DNA from: Flammula alnicola
Taxonomy: Eukaryota; Basidiomycota; Agaricomycetes; Agaricales; Strophariaceae
DNA: 64,000 bases
Direction of reading: 5' to 3'
Assembly (NCBI GenBank): GCA_015499995.1
Contig: JADNRV010000023.1
Location: 1 to 64,000, forward strand
Part shown: positions 48,374 to 59,437 of the stretch, piece by piece
How positions within the stretch are numbered: the first letter of the stretch is position 1
How the letters are laid out: every line of letters begins with the position of its first letter
Translations under genes and position numbers: made by a program
Notes under the pieces: model-generated
What the model saw: the letters and a program-made list of their open reading frames with translations, nothing else
Told to the model about the DNA's origin: nothing
Database searches by the model: none

Positions 48374-49730
48374 ATGACCGCTATGGCAGACGAGAAGCTA
48401 TACCCAGAGCTCTGCGACTACATCATCGACTTCCTGCACGCCGATGAGGCCTCCCTTCGCGCCTGCTCACTCGTTTGTCGTTCTTGGGTCCCCGCCAGCC
48501 GCTCTCATCTCTTCTACCACCTAAACCTTACAGGCAGTCCTTGCCTTACCACTGCTGGGCGCCAAATACATCATGTCGCCGCATTTATTCAACCCTCTTA
48601 TCCTCGCATTACCTTGCGGCCTATGTCAACAAACTCTCGATAAAGGAGTCTCTCCTCTATCAACCAGCAAATTATCGATGGGTCAGCGCGGAGATCTTGT
48701 TCCCCCCTCTTCTCAAGAAGCTGAGCTTCCTGAAAGAACTCGAATTCAGCTTCCCCGTCCCAGGGCATTCCGATCCAAAGACAGCCTGGTCGACAATGGT
48801 CTTCAAGGACATCAGCGACGCGATGGCTTCATTGACCCTCGAATCATTCACACTTCGCCAATTTGCATTCAGCACGTTGGCCGACTTTGTCAAGGTCTTG
48901 GACACGTGGCGCCACCTCAAGACACTGCAGCTCGATAGCGTAGACATTTCCACCGCGACCCACCTTTCCGTTTCGGCACTAGAACATGTCCTCAAGCTTC
49001 AAACGCCTAATGCGCCGACCCAAACTTCCGAGAAGAAAGCCAATCTTCGGCATTTATTGCTGAGGTCGAACAGCTCAGCCCTCTTCATTCCCATTCTACT
49101 TCACTCTCGGTCGCCTCTGGACCTTTCCAGCCTTACTTCCCTGATAATCACCTTAACTTCCGATAATTACGACAGCGTCGTTGATCTCCTTAGATGCACT
49201 CCAAACTTAGAAACCCTGGAGCTGGAAATAGAAACTCTCTGTGAGTTTTTCTAATGTCGTAACAGAAGTAACAAATTTACTGACATGGGATAAACCTTCA
49301 GTCGATTACGAAGCTCACGTGCAACACAAAGACATGATAGATCTACACTCAATGTCCTCTCTCAGAGCTCTTTCTCTACAAATCAGTGTTCTCCTGGCGC
49401 GTACCAACCCCATGCCTTGGCTTGTCCCTTTCCTTTCCACCGCCGGCCCGAGAACAACCTCGCAGAATTATCACTTACGTGCATTGTCGACAAACCGCCC
49501 CCGACTCTCACGATTCAGACATTCGACAACTCCTAGCTGGGTGGAGGAACCTCGACGACCTTCTCACACAGCCGATGTTTGCGGCACTGCAGCGCTTTAG
49601 ACTAGACTTTGCGCTTGATAACCCGATTGGCGATGATACGCTCCAGCAGATATCCGACGAGTACATCAAACAACTACAGAACTTGGGCAGGAAGGGTGTT
49701 TTAGAGGTCGATGTTTGTGAAGTTCGATGA
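48374..49730 (+). CDS. F-box/LRR protein A of a tandem pair (frame-disrupted)
   Basis: Starts MTAMADEKLYPELCD. The F-box ELCDYIIDFLHADEASLRAC SLVCRSWVPASRSHLFYHL is followed by an LRR body: YVNKLSIKESLL, LKELEFSFPV, LKTLQLDSVDI, LTSLIITLTSD, LETLELEIETL, an intron near 49240-49275, LRALSLQISVLL, then LQRFRLDFALDNPIGDDTLQ and VDVCEVR. The reading frame changes at 48617-48621, 49447-49449 and 49498-49502, each consistent with one lost base in a C or G run. The F-box and C terminus resemble the next gene. Substrate unknown. Confidence 0.75.
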
Positions 49731-50153
49731 TTCTTTAGATTTGGGACTTGGGAATTGGTCTTCTCTTTGGGACAGTAATAGAACTGTCCAGATTATATAG
49801 TGCTTGTTCTCTGTCTGTGATATTGTACTAATACTATACGAGATAATATTTAGCTATAGATAGCGTATGGATACGAAAACTATAGAATCGATCTTTTTGT
49901 TACCACTGAGGCGTGTGACGGAAGAGTAGCAGGTAGCGCTACTCACTCATTCCCCAGCCGCAAGTCGGCTGCTCACCGTCAAATAGCCTCCGTCAGAGAC
50001 GGGTACCACTCTGGGTCTGTATAGTGTGCAATCATCTTGTTTCTTGGGATTACCGAGCCCCGATCGCAATTACTGATTAACGCTCTCCGTCATCTTCCAA
50101 CCAGACGGAGACACCAACAACTCCCCAGTCATTATCCTGGTTTCGAATCCGCC
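49731..50153. other. Intergenic, 423 bases
   Basis: Between the two tandem F-box genes. No recognisable element beyond 3' UTR and promoter. Confidence 0.4.
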
Positions 50154-51558
50154 ATGGAAAGCTCTGAGCAACAAAATCTCCCGCAAGAGATTTCGACAAT
50201 GTAATTGACCACTTCCACGCTGACATCAACACTCTGCAGATCTGCGCCCTCGTCGCGCCATCATGGCTCTCCTCCGCCCGTGCCCATCTCTTCCACCGCA
50301 TCTCGCTCGAGCCACCGAAGCACACTCGAGGCGCCGGCACCACCGCTGCTTTCTTCTTCTTCCGCTCTCGATCCTCGCCGTGCCAGAAGCTCCTCGCCAC
50401 CTCGAATGGTCCGTCAAAGGCCGCCTGGGAAGTATCGCGCCGTATATTCGTGAGCTCCAGCTCTGCGAGGGCATGCTCGCGCGCGAATGGCTTCGCACGA
50501 GCCAACACTCCCGCTCCTCCTCAAATCGCTGTCCAACCTCCGGAGATTCGAATCAGCCGCTCAGCCTCAGTGAGCATTGCCTGGGGCCAGCTTCCTGCGG
50601 CGTTGAAAAGCGCGTTGCAGGAGCATGTGCTGGGTCTTCCTTCTTGACGGAGCTCAAGCTAAGCTGCTTGATGCTTGATAACCTGGGTGACATCAAGAGG
50701 ATGTTGAGCGCGTGTAAATATTTGAGGGTGTTGGAGGTGGATCATGTCATTTTTGCGGACGAGAGTGTGGAATATTTAGAGGAAGGCGGAACGAGCGAGG
50801 TGGCTCCATTGGACACGCTGATTATTGGGCCGAGGACGTCGACTGCACTCATTTCGTATCTTCTGCACCCACTTTCGACCGTAAGGTGAACACAGTACGA
50901 AGAATGAGTATTTCGATATCCGGAAATTTCCCCGATTTCGCGAGGTTGTTGCATGCTTCGTTGTCGGTGGAGAGTCTCGAATTGGTGCTTATGAACGATC
51001 GTATGTCTTTATGCGTTATATTATACCATGAAACTTTTCTAAATTAATTCATGACAGTCGATTTGCAGGAATATTGGAAGATATTGCCATCGCAGCAATT
51101 TGACCTTGTGCAAATCCCGAGTCTGCGAAATCTCAAGGTCAATATTGATGTACTGCAGAAGCTGGACGACCCCTACCTTGGCTAGGTGCACTGCTGCAAA
51201 CAGGGATCGACTCCGCTCATCAGACAGGTCCAACATCATAGAGAACATATGGATCGTCTATTCCCTTTATCTTCCTGCGCCTACATGGATAGATCTGCAA
51301 ATACCACGATATTCGATAGATGGAGCGAGATCGATGCCATTCTGTCGGAACAGAGCCAGGAATGGACTTTGAGCCAGGAAGGAGCGCGAAGTATCCACAT
51401 GCTTATGACAACCTGAAAGCGTGAAGCTGGAATTTATGCTGGAGAACCCAATTGGGTTTGGAGTCGCGTCGAGGTTTTTGAAGGAGATCGTTTTGGATAG
51501 TCCAGGGTTGGAAGAGCGGGATATCTTGCGGATTAATGCATTTGATACGAGCAAATAG
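50154..51558 (+). CDS. F-box/LRR protein B of a tandem pair (heavily frame-disrupted)
   Basis: The open fragments in order are MESSEQQNLPQEI, then FDNVIDHFHADINTLQICAL VAPSWLSSARAHLFHRISL (F-box), SIAPYIRELQLCEG, LPLLLKSLSNLRRFESAA, SVSIAWGQLPAALKSALQ, LTELKLSCLMLDNLGDIKRM, SISISGNFPDFARLLHASLS, an intron near 51001-51057, IPSLRNLKVNIDVLQKL, FDRWSEIDAILSEQSQ and VKLEFMLENPIGF to the stop at 51558. About nine or ten frame changes separate them, all but one reading as a single missing base. The order and content are those of an intact family member, so I annotate a CDS with probable consensus errors; a true pseudogene is the alternative. Confidence 0.6.
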
Positions 51559-52281
51559 TTTTTATATATAGACAGCTGAATTCCGTGTCGTGGCGACTTA
51601 AACGTTTAAACCTTCTGTCGTTGCGATCTGCTGCAAAGCTATAATCCAAACCTTCCAAATAACTGTTCAAAACTCTCAGAAATTTGCAGATCAAAAGCTT
51701 TGTATTGCATGAAAACCAATGGTACAGATAAAGTGGATACACACTTTTGAGATTGTTCGGCCCATTCAAAACATCGTCCCGTGGATTAGGAAGGTAGACA
51801 TTCTGCAGGACCGATTTACTCTTGCGGCGTTGTTTAACGACAAGCATGTGGTGCATTCGTGTACAAGTCGTAGATATACGCCGCTGAGCTTCCGAGAGGA
51901 AAAGAAAAAAGAGAGAACCGGATGTTTGGAAGTGGTGTAGGGTATGGATGAGATAGATTTTACTCGACAGGTTCAGATCCTTAAGAGCTAGCCATCGGGG
52001 TCTGTGACAATCAAATTCTGTACGCCAACTTGGACGTTGGTTGGACGTTGCCCTACAAAAGTGCGACGTCGGCGTTATTTATGGAAGAAAAATGTTGATG
52101 ACTATTATGATTAGATGATGATAGATTGTGACTAGCGGTCACGATTGGTGACAATGTTAATTGGCGCTGAACTCAGGATCTCTGAATCCGCTCCCATCCC
52201 ACAACTTCTCCCATCCGAATTCTATCTTTCTTGCCTGTCTGCGAGCACAGGAGCCTCGGAGGAGCTTCGCATTTTTGAGCC
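51559..52281. other. Intergenic, 723 bases
   Basis: AT-rich. No gene, RNA or strong repeat seen apart from a short repeated GGACGTTGGTTGGACGTTG near 52030-52050. Confidence 0.4.
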
Positions 52282-54879
52282 ATGTCTGCCCGACGCGTTG
52301 CAGACTCAGGATTCTCTCTACCAGCCAACCCGAGTTACATTGATTTTCCACGGACAGACGGAAACGCAAGTACATGGCCACCAAATATTACCCGGATTGT
52401 CGATCATGAAGGCCACGTCAACTTTTACGAATATCTGGAATTGGACCACATGCAAAGTACAAGATGGAGAGTTGTGGCTGGAGATGCAGTGTCTCGAAAA
52501 TTAAAAATGCCTGGTAAGCGCGCCATCCACATATTGGGGGGTCTGGTTTGTTAATACGTTATCGTAGAAGGACCGGATTATGTTTTGAGGAGCTTCCCGG
52601 ATGGATATCGCCTGTATGACCATAATAAAGGTCCAGCGCAGTCGGCTAGGCATGATCTGTATCTTTTTGGTGCGTATCAGACGCGTTTTCTTGATCTCTC
52701 TACCTAACTTATAGTTTCATAGGACCTGTGAAGAAGCGCTTTCGCTCTATCAACGAATTTATTCCACATGCAATCTGGCTTATGGGTGACCCTTCTATCG
52801 AATGCGAGTGTAAATATTGCGCCAAAAAATCCCAGAGGGAAATTACCGCATCCATGGCCCAGAGCAACATCTTGCGCCTAACACCCACACAATCCCCAGC
52901 ACCATCCAGAATCAAAAGCGCTCGCGACAAGGGCAAAGGACGGGACACGACCAACCGGCTTAAGGAGGCTCGCCCGCGCGATACGAGAGTATATGCCGCC
53001 GTCCAGAAAACTGTTAACCTCTGAAAGCCTCTGCGGGAGTGCTGAAACAACCCATGCTCGTGGAACGTAGCAGTGATCTCCGGGCTATATATTCCAAAAC
53101 TTCGATGCACCTTCGGCGGTGGTTTAGGGAAGGAGAGGTTGTTTGGTGTGCTCTTGAACAACCAATACTTGCAGGTCCCGAACCAAAAGCTCCTTCGATT
53201 GATTATTGGCCTGCCGTTATCGATGAAGTGAAATTGAAGACAAAGCCTGTCCCACGGCAAACAAGCGTCGACATCGCAAGTGCGCCTCGGCAAGCAAGTT
53301 CTTCCGCGATGCAGCTCGATTCGATAACGGACGAGAGCGAAAAAGGGCCAATACTAGAGCAGAGCGGCGAACCGTTACCTTGGACAATACGCCAATCGAC
53401 GCAATACAAAATCTACTTCTTGGCTGTTTCCCACTCTTTGACAGTTGATGATGACAAAGTTCTCCCATACCAGGCATACATGCCAACCAACGAACTCATC
53501 GCCCAATTGGTCGCCTTTCCTGCCGATAGACTCAATTTTGACAAAGATACGCTATCTAAATTTAGTCCCTGTCCTGGACCTGTACCACCCGCCTTTTCTG
53601 AAGCTGTTCCTTCCTACGCCGTGGCAGTTCAGATAGCCGCTGCACTTTCTTCATACTGGTGTCTTACAGATGACTATGAGCTGAAGTACTCGATACCCCC
53701 TAGCCCTAAACCCAGCCCCCCTAGACCCAGCCCTCAAGGACCCCAGCAACCTCCTCCATCACAAGCCCCTTTCACTGCACCACAACCTCCCCTTTATCAC
53801 AGATTGCACCTCCGCAAACCCTTCAGCAAGTTATTGAAGCAGCTAGTCAACATAATGCACAACTGACAAGAAATGCAAATACCTCTTCTTACAAGAATGT
53901 CTCGGCAATTAACCCTAACATGCCTGCAGCGGCGGTGCAAGACACTGCAGCCCGCATTCTTGGCGCGCCGCCTCCGCCAGATCAACTATCACAAACGCGA
54001 TTTCAAGGCCTCTGGTGGGGCGCGGAAAGAATATGGACCGATGACTTCATTCGTCTCAAAGTTCCCCGTCGTACCTTGGCGCCAAATGGAGCAAATCATA
54101 TCCTACCGGCTTCTGGTCCAGGGAAAGAAGCCGCACAGCTATGGCATGCGTCGGGACGAGACTCTACCGAGCTAGGAGCTGGAATGCGAGGAGTCTTCTT
54201 GCGATTGGATGGTCTTTTCACGGTGGAGATTCCAACCACCACTGGCACAAAGAAAGAAGCGAGAGTTTGCGGTATGCTGTACGAGCTTGCCGATGAAGAC
54301 TGGGACGATCCCGATGAACATCAGATAAACGGTACAGCTAACCCTGGCGCTCCGTCCGATTCCCAAGAGCAGCCGTCAGCTGGCCCTTCCATTAATAACG
54401 ACTCTGCGTCTCAGCATGGCACTCCATCAAAAAACACCAACGCAGTGGTGGCCGACCCAACCAACTCTGGTCCGCCTGTGAAGATTACCCTACCTCAAGC
54501 ACCAGTGGGATACAAATTCCGACCTATTCTTGCTCCAGGTTATGAATTTGTCGGAGCCATGGGTCTGATTAGCGGCCGCTACTATCCCAATATTCTTCAG
54601 CACCCCAGAATGATACCTGTCGTCCAGGCCGCTCTCAAAGAGGATTTAGAGGGCAGTAATAACCTCTGGGCTCTCGAAGGACTCTCTGGTGGATATTTCA
54701 ACTCGGTCGATCCTCACAAATACAAGAAGAGCCGAGTAGCGATGATGCAAGATGCCGATAAAGACGCTCTGGCGCAATTGCAGACTTACCAGCAGGAAAG
54801 GCTGGCTAAGCATGTGGATAATGTGGATATGAATGGCGATGAGGGAGATTCTATGGACATAGATGAAATCTACGAGTGA
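52282..54879 (+). CDS. CLR2: Clr2-type transcription-silencing protein (SHREC subunit homolog)
   Basis: The N-terminal Clr2 domain shows NFYEYLELDHMQSTRWRVVA GDAV, then EGPDYVLRSFPDGYRLYDHN KGPAQSARHDLYLFG, FRSINEFIPHAIWLMGD and the zinc-like CECKYC. A second region has FREGEVVWCALE and WPAVIDEV, and the C-terminal half has FQGLWWGAERIWTDDFIRL, GVFLRLDGLFTVEIP, GYKFRPILAPGYEFVGAMGL ISGRYYP and LEGLSGGYFNSVDP. The order matches fission yeast Clr2, the SHREC histone-deacetylase complex subunit needed for heterochromatic silencing. About 830 residues. Two apparent one-base losses, near 53021-53025 and 53796-53800, split it into three ORFs. The start at 52282 is the Met that gives a complete first domain. 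Confidence 0.75.
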
Positions 54880-55269
54880 TTTGCGATTCATATATTAGCT
54901 GTGTATAGCTTTGAAATGCTGTCTTGCAATTGTAATAAATTAGTTATCAAGTATTGGGTCCAAGTTTAGTTGAGTGACTGCTTTGGGCGTGACAAAGAAG
55001 ATGATCGCCACTTGACCAGAACTCTGCCTTGGACTGGAGCCAACTCGCTCAGATTCGTGGCAATCCCCCCCTTCCTCCCCGCCAAGCTGCAGCAGAGGGA
55101 CCGTCGACGTCTACAGTTTCAAGCCGTCGCCAGTTCACCCAGCAGCCCCTTGTAACGAATAGGGCCACTTCCGGCAGTGACCTCGGCGGTTCCTCTAATC
55201 AAGCATTGTTCTCAAGTGCACTTTCCCTCGCTCTTTCTCCTCTGTTTTTTTCTCTATTCAATCTTCAAT
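54880..55269. other. Intergenic, 390 bases
   Basis: 3' UTR of CLR2 and promoter of the KAR9-like gene, with pyrimidine-rich sequence just before the start at 55270. Confidence 0.45.
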
Positions 55270-58220
55270 ATGGCGACTCTCAGTGTGGCCTCGTCTCAAA
55301 GCTCGCTCTACAGCTCCCCATCGCAATCGAGTCTCAACTATGTTCCGCCTTCTCCAGCATCAATTTCATCCAGTCGCTCAGCTTCATCATCCAAGGTGTC
55401 ATTCGATCTCGAGGATGAAGGTACGGATTGTTAATTTTACGCGTCAGCACCTTTGTCTTTATGTCCTACGCTGCAGAGAATGTCACCATCACCGCCAACC
55501 GTGCAATGTCTAAGAAGCTGGGAAAACAAAAGAGTCAGGAGTACGTCGCGACTTTCCAGCCATTCGCTCTTCTGTTACCTATCAACCAGAGATATACGAC
55601 TTTTGGCAATTTCAACCACATGACGGAGCTTTCATACGCGATATCCGATATACAAACCCGCATATTTGGTACGACCTTTCAACGACTGCGATTGTCTCAT
55701 TCAAGGTCTAACGTTTGTAACAGAAATACAAGAGCTTCGTCATAAATCCCAGTCTTCAGGAGACAACGCGGATGCGGGTACCACTAATATCATCGATCAG
55801 TCGCTCATGACCTTGGACGAACGTCTGGAATCAGTGGAGAAGGGTATCAAGAATGTAAACGAAACTTTGGAACCCCTCCTGCGAACCGCATCCACACCAA
55901 CCGTATCTGAAATGGCTCGGGCAGTGAGAACGCGGCTTTACTTCGGAAACATGCAACGCTGTTGTCGGAATGGGAGTCTGTTCAAGACGAAAGCGAGGTC
56001 TTGAGGGAGGAGCTGAAGGAGGACAAATGGCTTACTGTGTTCAGAACGGTTACCGACCAGGCCGATGGCATGATGTCCAGTCTCGAGAAAGCGGTCAATC
56101 GCTGTCAAGTGCGTGATTGACTTTTCTATGGCTCTATAGTTAGTTCTGACGTGCTTCGCAGGAGTTTATATGGCAAGTTCATCGGCGGGGTATGGACGAC
56201 TTTCAATCCAATGCTGCCTCGCTGTCTGGTCGAGGCGATAAATTACCCGTAACTCTTGAAGTGTTTACCTCGCTTCTCGACTCCTATGAAGCCAAGAAGA
56301 AGTGCGTGACATTTATTTATATTAACTGGCGTGTTCTCAACGCAGATTTTGATTAGGCACTACATGCCTGCCACCTCTAAGGTACTCTCCATCATCGACA
56401 AAGGTGTTCGTGACCGCGTCACAAAGAACGGAGAAACTCTGCGAAGGCATGCAGAGTCCGCTCAGAGATGGAAGAGTCTTCGAGAGCGAATAACACGAAC
56501 CGACTCGGAGATGGAGGCTACGCGTAAGATCCTTCTAGGCGGAGAGTCGGACCATGAATCCACTACGTCGGGCACAGCTTCGACAAAAAACGGATACCTT
56601 GCTACACCTCCCAGAGGATCCCGAATGTCGAGGGTGTCAAGCTCCGCAAGTACGACCTCTGGATCAATGTCACCTTTCCGTAAATTTGCCCGGAAAATCA
56701 CTGGAAATTCGAAACCCACTACTCCAACTACTGCATCAGCGGTATCACCTCTGGCCGTTAACAAGAAAACGGTATCTTCGGAGCCTCCTCCATCATCGTC
56801 TACGATGCGTCGCCAAAGAACGTCACTATTTGGATCTGTACGCGTCAGTAACGCGGTCGTACCCTTGACGCCTGAGAGGCCTGGGCATAAGCACAGTCAA
56901 AGTTACACACCAGATTCTTCGCCTCGCGCTCCTAAGATTGAGAAAGTCGACAGTAACTTGTCAACGTCTTCCCGTCCTGGAGGCTCTTCAAAGCAGCGTT
57001 GGAATAGTTCAACGAAGGTGGATAATATCCCAGAGGATCGTAACACCATCAAAGGCAATGCGAGAAGACCGCCGTCAGCTAGTGGATACTATAATAATTA
57101 TTATGACGACGTCCCACCTGTCCCACCCATTGGAACGCCTTCCAGAAGAAGTTTGTCCAGAGTCTCAATGGCTTCTTCGCGTCCTTGGTCTCCGATCACT
57201 TCTTCAGGTTCCACTACATATTCATCCTCTCAGTTCCAACCACATGTATTATCATCTACGCTAAGGACACCTGCCAGATCGCAAACGCCCTCCAGAGCTA
57301 TCACGCCAGGGCTTGCGACAACTCCTCGAACGCGACCCAAGACTCCTAGCCATATACCAGCGCCAGCCAAGAACCTGCGGTCGATTTCTGGTGCACGATC
57401 TGTTGGCGGATGGGACGACGAAGACGGCGTCTTCAATCGCTCATATTCGCCTGCATTTTCTATCTCTGCATTCAGTAATGCATCTCCGCCTCACCACCCT
57501 CCACGGCCGCCCAGTCGATCTATGATTCCCATCCCTAGTGTTCATCTGCATACGCCTTCGAGGCCGTCCTCGTCCATGTCGAATTTTAGTCGGTCGGAGA
57601 GCCCCACGATGATGACTTTCAGAAACCAAGCGATGCGTGCGCAGACCCCCGAACATGCGCTCCGTGCCCGTGCGCAGCAGGTGCCTGTGTTCCAGGGCTC
57701 GGCTGGAAGAGCGAAAGGGGCGGGTGGCAAATTACCGCCGTCGAGTTTCAGAGATGGGACGGGCAGTCGTGCGCCTTCGCGCTCTGGCTCTCGCGCCGGT
57801 GCATATACGCCATCGATGGATCAGCTTCCTTTGCATGAGTACATCCCAGGAAATAACTTTGATCCCTTGGATGTCGAGGTCGCTGCGGTTGCCAACTCGA
57901 TTGCGCACGGGTTGCTTGTTGAGCGGGTTGATCCTGTTCTGAGGAAGAACCAGATTCCGAAGGAGGGCGAGGAGATCAAGGCGCAGTATGCGTTCTCGAA
58001 TGCTTTGAGTCGGAAGGTTGTTACGTGTCGGTTGACGACGTTGACGAGGTCAGGTAAGACGGGTGGAGACGCGACGACGAAGAAGGTTATGTGTCGCGTC
58101 GGAGGAGGTGAGTTGCACTCGATGGATGGTGTGTTTGATGGGATGTGCTAACGAAGATGTATTTCAGGTTGGCAGGACCTCAGTCATTACATACTCAACC
58201 GACAGGCAGGCTTGGGCTGA
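55270..58220 (+). CDS. KAR9-like microtubule-associated protein with GAS2/GAR domain
   Basis: Starts MATLSVASSQSSLYSS. Helical N-terminal region with ELSYAISDIQTRIF, IIDQSLMTLDERLESVEKGI, LLSEWESVQDESEVLREELK and VLSIIDKGVRDRVTKNGETL, in the pattern of the fungal Kar9 family. Then a long Ser/Pro/Arg-rich disordered segment with many S-x-x-P and R-x-P motifs, as in EB1-binding proteins. At the C terminus a GAR (GAS2-related) domain: FDPLDVEVAAVANSIAHGLL VERVDP ... CRVGGG, spliced to WQDLSHYILNRQAGLG and TGA 58220. Probably links actomyosin or cortex to microtubule plus ends during nuclear movement. About 900 residues. One apparent missing G at 55919-55921. Confidence 0.7.
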
Positions 58221-59437
58221 AGAACCGACGGCCCCACCAACACCCATTATTATTGTTACCCCTTCCATTTTTTCCGGTGTGCATCCATGCATCCTCAGTA
58301 TGTGTCATGAAGCGAGCCCTAGCTTAACCCATTATGCAACACCAGCGACGCCACACCAGAAAGGTTTCTGCGCTCATAATAATATTTTTTTCCTTCCACC
58401 ATAGCTCAGTCAATCGTTCAAGTTATCGCCGTTATATTAGTTGTAACCCTAACACTCATTCCCGTTTTCTCGTTCATCACCTGGACCAGATAGTATTCCA
58501 TCCGTCCATCGATATCCATCAACCCTCGTTGACACCATCCGGCCTCATCATTGTGCATTGTCCATCTGCGCGGTTTTCTCCGTTCCGCATTCCACCCCAC
58601 TATCGTCGTTGTCGTTATGTCTCCTTTTAGTCGTAGCTGTTTACGTTCGTAACATATGTTTCACAATACATGCATGCCATTATTTACAGGCTTACAGCCG
58701 ATGCCTTCGTGATTTTTGTCATTGCTTTCAAGATCCTGCTTGGCTCGAGGTCAGGCCTTTGTGTTAGCCTGAGCGAGTTCTTCGATGGAGCGAGAATTAT
58801 TATTATAAAGACATACATATTACACCACCACGACTAAAGGGCGTGCGCCACCCTGGCTACGCATTGTATTTTACGAAACATGCCACTTCAATAAATACGA
58901 GTGACCGGCGCATTGTTGTCTCATGACAACCTCGAGGAGCCTCGAGGACATAGTCGGGACAATTATTCCGTTGAAATGAAATTACGGGATGCCTTTTGTA
59001 CTTGTGTGCATACAGAAAAAGAAGGGAATGCAGATCTTACCTTTTGCCTACATTTTTGTCGCTATTTTGTTAGTCCGGATGTGGTGTTAGATGAGCAAGT
59101 CCTGCGCCCCGCGCGTTCTGGACAGGCTCGAATGCCTATAAGAATGGTAAGTAAAGAATCAAAAGGACAACAAGTCGGATAGAGTCGGGTCTATGTTATC
59201 GATTGATTGATAGAAACACCTCGAACCTGCCTGGATGGCCCTAATCTGATCTGGCACGCAGACGAGAACTGGATCGATGACAGACTGGAAGCACCGATGC
59301 ACAGCTTGCCTTATGCTTCAGGCATTCTCTTGTAACTACTGCCTTAAAACCATTCCATATGCCGTCACTCCGCCCGTCCCTTTATAAATGAATCGCCTCC
59401 GCGTTTTTATATCAGTCCTCCGGCTCACCAACCCACC
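58221..59437. other. Intergenic, 1.2 kb
   Basis: Long 3' UTR and promoter. Pyrimidine-rich from 58350 to 58650. A plus ORF at 58901-59182 lacks a recognisable domain. Nothing else seen. Confidence 0.45.
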
